A stretch of DNA of 64,000 bases from Phlebotomus papatasi. Taxonomy: Eukaryota > Arthropoda > Insecta > Diptera > Psychodidae. Position numbers and translations under genes: made by a program. The notes under the pieces are model-generated. The model made no database searches. It was not told where the DNA came from and saw only the letters and a program-made list of their open reading frames with translations. This document shows, in pieces, positions 54,701 through 64,000 of this stretch. The stretch's first letter is position 1. Each line of letters begins with the position of its first letter. The DNA lies in contig NC_077225.1 in assembly GCF_024763615.1 (NCBI RefSeq), forward strand, positions 4,340,001-4,404,000, given 5' to 3'.

Positions 54701-55141
54701 GTTTCCGAGATAATCGATTTTAAAGATTTTCAGACACTGTGGTGCCTTTCTCGTCCAATTTTCCTTATTTCCGAGTTAAATTCTGCAAATCTCAAGCCTG
54801 AAGGAGGCACTAAACAGATGTAAAGTTTGAGGCCCCTATCTCTCATAGTTTCCGAGATAATCGACTTTAAAGATTTTCAAATACTTTTATGCATTTCTCG
54901 TCCAATTTTCCTTGTTTCCGAGTTAAATTCTGCACATCTCAAGCCTGAAGGAGGCTCTAAACAGATGTAAAGTTTGAGGCCTCTATCTCTCATAGTTTCC
55001 GAGATAATCGACTTTAAAGATTTTCAAACACTTTTATGCATTTCTCGTCCAATTTTCCTTATTTTCGAGTTAAATTCTGCACATCTCAAGCCTGAAGGAG
55101 GCTCTAAACAGATGCAAAGTTTGAGGCCCCTATCTCTCATA
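51740..55141. repeat. 147-bp satellite array, about 23 units, with 441-bp higher-order repeat
   Basis: 'ccgagataatcgactttaa' recurs every 147 bases. From about 53504 on the array is built from nearly identical 441-bp blocks (three units: one ending TGTAAAG, one with GGTTTGAGGCCCC, one with AATTTGAGGTACC), as at 53945-54382 and 54386-54823. The period is a multiple of three, so frames of up to 194 codons appear; they are not genes. The array runs into the assembly gap, so its length is underestimated. Confidence 0.95.
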
Positions 55142-55641
55142 NNNNNNNNNNNNNNNNNNNNNNNNNNNNNNNNNNNNNNNNNNNNNNNNNNNNNNNNNNN
55201 NNNNNNNNNNNNNNNNNNNNNNNNNNNNNNNNNNNNNNNNNNNNNNNNNNNNNNNNNNNNNNNNNNNNNNNNNNNNNNNNNNNNNNNNNNNNNNNNNNNN
55301 NNNNNNNNNNNNNNNNNNNNNNNNNNNNNNNNNNNNNNNNNNNNNNNNNNNNNNNNNNNNNNNNNNNNNNNNNNNNNNNNNNNNNNNNNNNNNNNNNNNN
55401 NNNNNNNNNNNNNNNNNNNNNNNNNNNNNNNNNNNNNNNNNNNNNNNNNNNNNNNNNNNNNNNNNNNNNNNNNNNNNNNNNNNNNNNNNNNNNNNNNNNN
55501 NNNNNNNNNNNNNNNNNNNNNNNNNNNNNNNNNNNNNNNNNNNNNNNNNNNNNNNNNNNNNNNNNNNNNNNNNNNNNNNNNNNNNNNNNNNNNNNNNNNN
55601 NNNNNNNNNNNNNNNNNNNNNNNNNNNNNNNNNNNNNNNNN
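55142..55641. other. Assembly gap (500 N)
   Basis: Exactly 500 N at the end of the satellite. Frames of X reported across it are meaningless. Confidence 0.99.
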
Positions 55642-55706
55642 AACATGAATTAAACATTGTAAATTCAATTAAGTTCAATATTTGCAGTCGCTCAAGAGGG
55701 GGAGTA

Positions 55707-56175
55707 TGTTCACGCGAAAAAGACATATCCTAAATTTGTCCATGGAAACTTCCACCCATGATTATTTATTGGGTGACTCGTCTAATGTGTCAATTGATTA
55801 TTTTTCCCCTCTCCATAACGGACTTTTTTTTTCTTCTCTCTTCCTTTTTTTCTGCAAGTTCAAATCAAGTAAAAATTTATCGCTCTGCCACAAAAATTAA
55901 ATTATTCACAATTTAAATTAATAAATATCTTTCGCGACTGCACCAAAGTGTTTTATTGTCGTTCGTGAGTGAGAATTGGCCTGAGTGGTGATCCAGAAGT
56001 GCCATTTCACGAGAAAAAGGTGAAAGAAAAGGACTGTGAGTGAACCTCGTGGAATCCAGCCCAACGAGTGGAAGTCTTTTCGAGGCAAAAGCTGCGCAGC
56101 AGAACATTGAGGAGGAAAATTTTTATTGATCCTCCTTCGCCAGGATAACCAGGCTTGTATTTCTTTCCTCAACAG
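55707..56175 (+). repeat. Possible LTR (469 bp)
   Basis: A purine tract (AGAGGGGGAG) ends just before TGTTCACGCG, and the segment ends CCTCAACA. AATAAA occurs near 55919. These are features of a 3' or solo LTR whose internal part would be in the gap. No target duplication or primer site was found, so this is tentative; a non-TE promoter or leader region is the alternative. Confidence 0.35.
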
Positions 56176-56254
56176 GTACAATTACCACAATTATTTGGGG
56201 AAAAGTCAGGGCTTTGGAACTCAGGAGTTCTTTGTCTAATTCTCAGGTAAATCC

Positions 56255-56490
56255 TCACCAGCCTCTATCTCTCATAGTTTCCGAGATAGTCAACTTTAAA
56301 GATTTTCAGACACTTTTATGCATTTCTCGTCCAATTTTCTTGATTTTCCAGTGAAATTTTGCACATATTAAGCCTGTAAGAGGCTCTAAATGGGTGTAAA
56401 GTTTGAGGCCTCTATCTCTCATAGTTTCCGATATAATCAACTTTAAAGATTTTCAGACACTTTTATGCATTTCTCATACAATTTAATGTA
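56255..56490. repeat. 147-bp satellite, outlying diverged units
   Basis: About one and a half units of the same satellite, more diverged than the main array, as usual at array edges. Confidence 0.85.
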
Positions 56491-56559
56491 TAAATATCGT
56501 TCGAGTTTGCCACAATCCGATTTTGCAACGAAGGAATCACATCTCTATAAGCTGATCTA

Positions 56560-57723
56560 TTTGACTGTGGCGCCCCTGGTGTTGGTCCCACGAAGTTCAA
56601 ATGTTCTATAAAATTATCGAATTTGGTGAGATATTTCTTTTATGCTTTCACTCATCCAAATCAGTCACATAGAACCGGAAATATGATTTTTTGAATTTCA
56701 TGAAATTTGACCCCTCATATCTCTGGTTCTATTGAAACTACAGCGCAATTACGCACCATTTTGGAAACGTCCTAGACTGGACTATAACACTCTAAAATTT
56801 TATTAACTTGCACAAAGGAATTTTTGAGAAAAATGAGTTTGAATTTCGATGAATTTTGACGCTATCGCAGCGCCACCTGTGATGACTTTTTGAACTTTCA
56901 TCTGAAAGTGCTCATCGAGACGAAACCAAAAGGCCAAAATTTAGGTCAATATGTTAATTAGAACCGGAGATAAAGGCCGGTTAATATTCAAACTTTGATC
57001 CCTTATAGCTCGGGTCAGGGGTTATGGATCGACTTAAGTATTTTTTGTTTGGTAGGTATAATCAAGGGCTACAACATACTAAAATTTCAGCCCGATGCAT
57101 AAATGAATTTCTGAGTTATTTAACTTAGAAAATTGAAAAATCTTCTTTTTAAAAATAGCACCCCTAGAGGTGGTTTTATGAACTTGTGATATTAGAAGGT
57201 GAAGTGGCATTTCACGAGAGCTTTCCAAAAAGCCTTCACTTTTTAAATTCTGACAATTAGAACAGGAGTTATGGCTATTTTAAGAAATTTTTTTTGGACC
57301 TTTATAGCTAGGGTCAGGGAGCTCAGGGGACCTTAAGTTTGGTATTGATCGAAAGCCCTAAGGCCCAGCTATAACATACTAAAATTTGAACTCGATCGAT
57401 GCCATAGGGGCGGAACCATTAAGAAAACAAAAAAAGGGGGGTCTTCAAAATGGCGGAAGGAGGGGTAGGGCGTGGGGGGTCAATGCACCATGTTGCAATT
57501 TTCAGCCGATATTTAACTTTTGCCAAAAACCGCAAGTCGATATCTCTTTTAGTTTAGGAGCTATTAAGCTCCAAAGAGCGGCCGGCCGGGAACGTAACTG
57601 AGCCCCCCATATATTCGTGATCAGGAAGTGGCGAGACACATTTTGGCCAAATTTGAGGTCGATCGGACGACATGAAATTTTGTTAGGATTATAGTAGGTG
57701 AGAATGTTAAGAATCTCACCTAA
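56560..57723 (+). repeat. Family A repeat, forward copy
   Basis: Same orientation as 1-1499, slightly diverged; left part missing. Ends with the terminal GTTAAGAATCTCACCTA. The GGCC tract is short here (GCGGCCGGCCGG). Confidence 0.85.
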
Positions 57724-57805
57724 TATTGATATTTTGCAGGAACGAGAGAGGAAATAAGAATTTATGGAATTTAAGACGCAAAAATACAACATTAGCTTTC
57801 CCCCA

Positions 57806-59660
57806 ATATTAGGTGAGATTCTTAACAATCTCACCTACTATAATCCTAACAAAATTTCATGTCCTCCGATCGCGCTCAAACTTGGCCAAAATGTGTTTCG
57901 CCACTTCCTGATCACGAATATATGGGGGGCTAAGTTACGTTCCCGGCCGGCCGGCCGGCCTTCCGTCCGGCCGGCCGGCCGTCCGGCCGCTCTTTGGAGC
58001 TTAATAGCTCCTAAACTAAAAAAGATATCGACTTGCGGTTTTCGGCAAAGGTTAAATATCGCATGAAAATTGCAACATGGTGCATTGACCCCCCACCCCC
58101 CACCCCTCCTTCCGCCATTTTGAAGACCCCCCTTTTTTTGTTTTCTCAATAGCTCCGGCCCTATGGCATCGAGCGGGCTCAAATTTTAGTATGTTATAGC
58201 TGGGCCTTAGAGCTTTCCATCAATACCAAACTTAAGGTCCCCCGACCCCCCTGACCCGAGCTATAAGGGTCCAAAAAAAATTTCTTAAAATGGCCATAAC
58301 TCCGGTTCTAATTGTCAGAATTTAAAAAATGAGGGCTTTTTGGAAAGCCCTCGTGAAATGCCACTTCCTCTTCTAACATCGCAAGTTCATAAAACCACCG
58401 CTAGGGGCGCTATTATTAAAAAGAAAATTTTTAAATCTTAAAAGTTAAATAACTCAAAAATTCCTTATGCAATCGGGCTGAAATTTTAGTATGTTGTAGC
58501 CGTTGATTATACCTATCAAACAAAAAAAACCTTAAGTCGATCCATAACCCCTGACCCGAGCTATAAGGGGTCAAAGTTCGAACATTGACCGGCCTATATC
58601 TCCGGTTCTAATTAACATATCGACCTAAATTTTACCTTTTTGGTTTCGTCTCGATGAGCACTTTCAGATGGAAGTTCAAAAAGTCACTACAGGTGGCGCT
58701 GTGATAGCGTCAAAATTCATCGAAATTCAAAGTCACTTTTCTCAAAAACGGCATTGTTCAAGTTAATGAAATTTTAATATGTTGTAGTCCAGTCTAGGAC
58801 GTTTCCAAAATGGTGCGTATGTGCGCTGTGGTTTCAATAGAACCGGAGATATGAGGGGTCAAAGTTCACAAAATTCAAAAAATCATATCTCCGGTTATAT
58901 GTGACCGATTTTGATGAATGAGGGCTTAAACGAAAGATCTCACCAAATACTACAACTTTCTAGAACATTTGAACTTCGTGGGACCAACACCAGGGGCGCC
59001 ACAGTCAAAAAACCAATTTCAATATCACATAACCTCAATTATCTCGACTGTCGCTGAACCGATTTTGATGATTACTTCGACATAATTGTAGAGGACATTT
59101 GTCTCTACATTTCGTCCATACATCATTTTCCGGTCAGACTACGCTATCACTCCGATTTTGCCGTTTAAGTGTGAAAAAATTGATTTTTTCCCATAATAAC
59201 GCTTTGAAATCACTCAGATGCCAATTTGACTGCCTCTACTCCACCAAGACACTTAAAATAGGGGTTTAAATGGAAAGTCCCACAGAATACAACAATTCTT
59301 TGATATAGTTGAAGTTCAACAAATGACTACTTGGGGCACTCTGATGGATGAAAAAACGAGTTAAGAAACAAAAAACCTCGATTATCTTGGCTTCTGAGTA
59401 ATCGATGAGATCATGTTCTATGGGAAAATTATAGAGAACATTCTGGTCTACATTTCATCCATATATCATTTTTCTGTCAGTTCATCCAAATCCTTGATAT
59501 TTTGGTTTAAATACAAAATTTGTATAATTTCACGAATTTTATTCAAGATAACTGAATGGCGTCTCCCAACTTCAGCTCTAAATCGAATTTGCATGCACTC
59601 CGAGTTAGCTCACGTTAAGAATCTCACCTACATAAGCCGGTTAGGATTATCTGTCCCTTT
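57806..59660 (-). repeat. Family A repeat, near-complete reverse copy
   Basis: Starts TAGGTGAGATTCTTAAC and carries the inverse (GTTAAGAATCTCACCTA) near 59616-59632, giving a unit of about 1.83 kb with 17-bp inverted ends. Contains an expanded GGCC tract at 57940-57988. No protein. It faces the copy at 56560-57723 across about 80 bases. Confidence 0.85.
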
Positions 59661-60039
59661 TTGGTGCTTAAGCACCTCTCTGCAATGCCAGGTGGTGTTC
59701 TGCGTGGTATCTACCTCACAATTATAGCGGTTAGAAACAGAAGTTTGAAATTCAATTTTGAATTCCAGTCGAGTCATCGATTCAACACTTCGTGTTGAAT
59801 TCGATCGATATACGTCAGTGATCGCCTGATGTCAGTCAGTGTGTGATCATGGCGCTGTGAGGTGGGCCACACAGTTCGTCCAGCGTGAAATTTTGGCCCC
59901 ATGAGAGTTTTTTCCTCCTATAAGACTCTTCAAGTCTTATACAATGACGACCTTAAAGTTTTGTCTTGCTAACCTGAAACTGTTCAAAATACGCAAAATG
60001 ATCAGGATTCTATAAATCAAGAGATATCATCATCTGAAG
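59661..60039. other. Unassigned leader of the DDE transposon
   Basis: Contains a perfect 9-bp hairpin, ATTCAACAC-TTC-GTGTTGAAT (about 59779-59799). No terminal inverted repeat identified. Confidence 0.4.
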
Positions 60040-61932
60040 CTTAAGAATTACGTGAGATCGAATTAAATAAACGTGATCAGGATCCTCCAATCGTTAATAC
60101 TCTCTCCTTTTTTGACGAACTGCGAATATTATGTGTAAAATATAATTGCAGTCAAAGATTTATTCGTGATTTGTTGGGCGTTACTAAACGCCACTTCGAT
60201 ATTGATTTGGCAATAGATCGCAGGAAACTCCTTAGGACACCCAGAGTACCATTCCAATTAAAAGAAGTCCCACCTGGTTTATATTATCATATTTGGATTG
60301 AGAATACTTTGACAGATTTCCCCAGTGATTCCTTTTCAAGTAAAATGGAAAGTATAAGAATTAAAATTGGTATCGATGGAATGCCACTTGCAGACGGCAA
60401 AACGCTTTGGTCAATAATGGGTCAATTTATAGATGGGAACGATTACTCGCCATTTTTGATAGGGGTTTACGAGGGTAGGAGAGAGTCACAAGATGTCGAC
60501 ATTTTTCGAAGTGTTCAAGGTTGATTCATTTATTCATGATTCGAAAGCTCGAGCTTGAATATGCGGTGTCGTAGGACATACTGCTCACAAAGGATGCGGA
60601 AGATGTGATCAGACAGGACAAACTCAAAGTAAAAGAGTCGTTTTCTCCGTAAAAAGTGGAAAATTGCGAACAGACACTTCATTTGCCAATAGAGAAGGCG
60701 GAGTTTATCATAAATTTCCTTATCCTTATGGATTAGAACGAGGAAACGTTAAAATGGTTTCACAATTGCCATTATGTCCTATGCATCTGCTTTATTTGGG
60801 CGTAATGAGATCACTCGGTGTGCTTTGTATGACACCGAAAAGTAAATCTTTTAAATTAAGTGAGAGATCAATTAAGCATAGAGCACATGTCTAAAAGCCC
60901 TTTCATGCCAACTGAATTTTCAAGAATGTAGTAGGACTGTTGAGCCTGGAGGAGTTGGAGGGAGAAAGCCCGTCCTGATGAAGACTCTTCTAAGCCAACG
61001 GTACCAATCACTGTTCAGTTGGGGTGTAACGTTGAGGGGTGCTATAACAACGGCTAACTTCAAGTTACGTCATCGCTATAATTCCGCTAGATGGGGTTGT
61101 GAGTGTTCGGCGAGTTATTCCGAAGGCACAATCGAATCGGCTCCTCAGTCGGTCTTCACCAGTGAAGCGAGGAGGACGTTGGATTCGTGGCCTTCTCGGA
61201 ATGGGCAATGGGGCTCAATCTCCGGGAGGCTAGCGATGAAGGGTGCTCCAGCATGTTCTGGTGTGGGGCCTGTAGCATTCGTGCTACAAGAAAACCAGAC
61301 TGTATGCGATTTGTGGGCAAATGGAAGGCGACTCAAGGAAGACAGTTTCATATGTACTCGGGCCCAGTAGTTTTGAAGAAAGTTCTAGATGCTGATCACT
61401 ATGAGCATTTCATGTATTAATTTTGTGCAGTTAGAATTCTGTCGTCATGTGTCTTCGTCGCGGGTGAAAATTGCCTAACTATAGCACATGAAATGTTAAA
61501 GATTTTTGTGGAAAACTATGGCGAAATGTATGGGCATGATCAAATCACCTACAATGTTCACAACCTCTTGCACTTGACAGATTGTGTACGAATGTACGGC
61601 GTGTTGGAAAATTTTTCTGCTTTTGCCTTTGAAAATTTTCTCCAAATTTTGAAAGGCAAAATTGACGTTACATCTCCTGCAATTCCTCAACTTTTAAATC
61701 GAATCTACGAGGAAAAACAATTGCCATATCAAACACAAGCAAATGAAATCTTTTCCATAAAATCAAAACTAAAGAAGCCGTTGCTTGGTTGCTCGTTTCA
61801 TATATAAGAATTGTTAATTCAATAATTTAAAACTCAGTACAAATGAAGCTGATCGATATTGCTTAATGAAAAATAATAAAGTGGTTCAAATTAAGGGATT
61901 TGCTCAGAAAGATGATATCTCAGGATTTGTGG
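60040..61932 (+). pseudogene. Decayed DDE-type DNA transposase
   Basis: Collinear fragments in several frames: FFDELRILCVKYNC and LLRTPRVPF (60100-60250), IKIGIDGMPLADGK (catalytic-region segment, about 60360), GHTAHKGCGRCDQTGQ, LRTDTSFANREGG, LPLCPMHLLYLGVMRSLG (60760-60815), then QFHMYSGPVVLKKVLDADHY (about 61340) and NVHNLLHLTDCVRMYG (about 61550). This order matches a transposase family widespread in insects and Hydra; I believe it is related to EnSpm/CACTA but cannot prove it. An unrelated insert occupies about 60940-61300, and a LINE interrupts the C-terminus at 61933. Multiple stops make it inactive. Confidence 0.65.
60940..61300. other. Unidentified insertion within the transposase
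   Basis: GC-richer than its surroundings, and it separates two transposase blocks that are adjacent in relatives. Open in two overlapping frames (for example NLREASDEGCSSMFWCG). I recognise no protein, rRNA or tRNA match. Confidence 0.4.
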
Positions 61933-63481
61933 GATGTGAATTCAATTCAATTCAATTCAATTTATTTAAAAACCACTACAAACAGGGTACAACCCTCTTA
62001 CAAATGCGTGGCAAGCAAATATAGAAAATAAAGGATTTTTTAAACAAAAATAAGAAAAAAAGAGCAAAAGAAAAGATAGAAAATCAAAGAATTAAGAAAG
62101 AAAAAAAATGTCACTGGTCAAGCCCAGTCTGGAAGTGCCTCTGGATTCCCCGTGGTGCCGTACGAGCCTCACGAGGAAGAGAGTTATATAGTGAAACTTC
62201 CCTGACGAATAACGTTTTATAAAATGTGTCCTGCTCCGCCCTTGGCACAATGAACCCCCGAACCCTCGCCGAACCCCCCTCATCAAAAGGGAAGCCAGGT
62301 ATTCCGGGGATCCCGTCGATATTAGGCGGTGCAGGTAAACAAGGGCACGCATCTGAAGGAAGGATGGCAAGTCGCATCCGACAAACACGTCCCTATGCGG
62401 AGTAATATGATCACGGGGACCCAGAGCACAAATGTACCTTATGCAGTTATTAAAGGCAACTATCAGTCTATGGATCGTCTCACTATCCGCCAAAAAGAAC
62501 AGCTCAGCTCCATAAGAGAAAAAAGGGAGAAGCAGCGCTCGTGAGAGGAGCAGGCGAGTGCCATAGGGGGTGATGTCCCGGTAGCGTCGAAGGGTATATA
62601 GGGAGTAATTAACTTTACAGCAAATTGAAGTAGCATGATCAGACCAAGACAGTGTTTTATTAAAAACAATCCTAGGGTTTTTCACCTGATCAGCATATGG
62701 AATGATTTGTCCGTGAAGGACTAAGGGATAGTAAGGAATGGTGGAAGGTCTTTTAGAAATGATCAAGGCTTGTGATTTTTTAGGATTCAAGAGAAGTCCG
62801 TTGGTGGACGACCAGTGCTCAATTTTAGACAGATTTAAATTCAGAAGTTCAAAGGCTTGTGAGGGGTTTGAGGGATCACCCTCGACATAAATCTGCAGGT
62901 CATCCGCATAAAGGTGATACGAACACCCCTGTAGTACAGATGGGAGGTCATTAATGAAAAGCGAAAAGATTAAAGGACCCAAGATAGAACCTTGTCCAAC
63001 TCCTTTATTTAAGGCAAGAGGCGAAGATGTCTGGTCAACAAGTTTGACAAATTGGAAACGTTCACTGAAGTAGGAATGGATGAGAGAGACAGCAGAAGAA
63101 GAGAAATTAAAAAATTTAAATAGCTTAAAGCAATGCAAATCATGGGGAATGCTGTCGAACGCCTTAGTAAAGTCAAGCAAGACCAATAGCACAAAGCGGC
63201 TTCGATCAAGAGCCTCAGAAATGTCATGATTGACTTTCAAAAGAGCGGAAATAGTGCCGTGACCACTGCGGGAGCCTGACTAAAAGGGACTGAGCAACTT
63301 ATTGTTCGATAAATGCAAGGCAATTTGTTCATGGAGGAGGAATTCAAAAGATTTGGAAAGAGAGGGGAGAAGACTAATAGGTCTGAAGACTGAAACTGAG
63401 GCAGGGTTTGAGATCTTGGGGATTGGAATAACTATGGCAGTTTTCCATAAATTCGAAAAGGTGGAGGTGGTAATGATGTGA
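61933..63481 (-). mobile_element. 5'-truncated LINE with target duplication and (TGAAT)n tail
   Basis: GATGTGA occurs at 61933-61939 and 63475-63481. On the minus strand the 3' end carries a (TGAAT)n tail (61939-61962). The element lies inside the flanking DNA transposon. Confidence 0.8.
62092..63474 (-). pseudogene. LINE reverse transcriptase (CR1/Jockey-like), one stop
   Basis: One minus-strand frame of about 460 codons interrupted by a TAG at 63280-63282 (CAG to TAG by position). It includes WKTAIVIPIPK, FRPISLLPSLSKSFE, LLVLLDFTKAFDSI, GVGQGSILGPLIFSLFINDL, the catalytic box YADDLQIY and NGLLLNPKKSQ, then the C-terminal NSLPREAR-type motif in an overlapping frame. The endonuclease domain is missing by 5' truncation. 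Inactive. Confidence 0.85.
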
Positions 63482-64000
63482 TTAAAAGCATCAGTACAGT
63501 AAAAACTTCGAGTCCTACAACATCTAATTGTGAGGCCTCTGTGATTTCTGCACTTTGTGCTACTACAACAGAATCTTCGACAACTCTCAAATCTGCGATC
63601 TCTATTGCTTCTGTGCCATTTAAAAACTCTGCGGATGCAAACATAGTGAACACTGCAAGTTCTACGACTACAACCTCTTCCGATATTAACGATAAGACTG
63701 TCATGCTGGATATCCAAAAACCTCTATCAGACATCAAGAAGGACGTCGTTTACATTAAGAGATCAATCGCTCGTCAAAACATGGACATAAGCAAAGCATT
63801 CAAAGAAACATTTATAGAATGCTGCCGATCGCCAGCTCTGAGGAATTAGAAGAGTTCGACAACGATCACCCTAAGTTGGACTACTATGAGGCTTTTGTAA
63901 GTAGAAAAATAATATGTTCCAATTTTTATTCGATACCAAAGACAAATTTCCTCTCATTTCAGGCTAGTGTGATTAGAAACAACCTCAGACTGAAAGATTT
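63482..64000 (+). pseudogene. DUF4806-like protein, partial, frameshifted
   Basis: A Ser/Thr-rich frame leads to DIKKDVVYIKRSIARQNMDI and SKAFKET, then after a one-base frameshift near 63819 LPIASSEELEEFDNDHPK. A 66-nt GT-AG intron (63897-63962) joins EAF to ASVIRNNLRLKD. The helical lead followed by P-I-x-S-x-E-E-L-x-x-F and an R-N-x-L motif is the pattern of DUF4806, a domain of unknown function in insect and cnidarian proteins. It continues past the window end. It may be a second gene of the DNA transposon upstream. The intron is itself free of stops in frame, so retention would not truncate the protein. Confidence 0.55.

Noticed and set aside
51740..55140. Frames of 145-194 codons repeated along the array
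   Set aside because: Periodic translation of the 147-bp satellite; identical in each higher-order unit.
55024..55726. Frames of about 170-220 residues made of X
   Set aside because: They run through the 500-N gap.
60978..61370. 130-codon frame as a gene, or rRNA-like insert
   Set aside because: The downstream part overlaps transposase sequence in another frame, and the middle did not match rRNA landmarks I know; left as an unidentified insertion.

Overview
This is eukaryotic, almost certainly insect, nuclear DNA. Three BEL/Pao retrotransposons (a superfamily restricted to animals), spliceosomal introns of 65-66 bp, TA- and TTAA-flanked DNA transposons and long satellite arrays fit a dipteran, though I cannot name the species. 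More than nine tenths is repetitive, and the only probable resident single-copy gene is the 3' end of one gene (exons 3610-3727 and 5723-5793). Two 500-base N runs (2757-3256, 55142-55641) are assembly gaps.

Layout. 1-2756: a long repeat (family A), then a nested DNA transposon. 3257-6300: the last two exons of a host gene, whose intron holds two DNA transposons. 6320-8820: a 174-bp satellite. 9127-16680: a young 7.1-kb BEL/Pao element (BEL-1) inside a palindromic MITE. 17400-19331: a decayed family A copy and a LINE tail between AT microsatellites. 19332-22623 (minus): a decayed Mutator-like transposase followed by an Ulp1/C48 protease domain. 22828-28330: pogo-like, TTAA-flanked and palindromic MITEs nested in one another, a solo LTR, a pogo transposase fragment and an SmE pseudogene. 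28333-38729: family B elements swollen by tandem repeats of about 455-466 bp, interrupted by a dead BEL/Pao fragment (BEL-2). 39600-42420: a DIRS-like retrotransposon with an intron-split gag. 42500-44815: 93-bp and 92-bp satellites. 44865-51734: a young BEL/Pao element (BEL-3) with two probable introns. 51740-56490: a 147-bp satellite with a gap and an LTR-like segment. 56560-59660: two family A copies head to head. 60040-64000: a decayed DDE transposase, interrupted by a LINE, followed by a DUF4806-like reading frame.

The most interesting signal is shared by two unrelated retroelements. In the DIRS-like element and in BEL-3, GT-AG splice sites join two open frames in exact phase, and the removed intron is packed with self-complementary hairpins. 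In the DIRS intron an 11-bp perfect long-range stem (39842-39852 with 40178-40188) encloses about nine hairpins, several of the form arm-AGU-UGUU-ACU-arm with different but still complementary outer arms. In the BEL-3 intron four units of about 136 nt each repeat the same set of helices, with paired base changes between units. In BEL-3 the unspliced RNA would stop 8 nt after the splice donor and give Gag alone, while the spliced RNA would give Gag-Pol, so the structured intron sits where it could set the Gag to Pol ratio. All structures and splice sites were read by eye and are untested.
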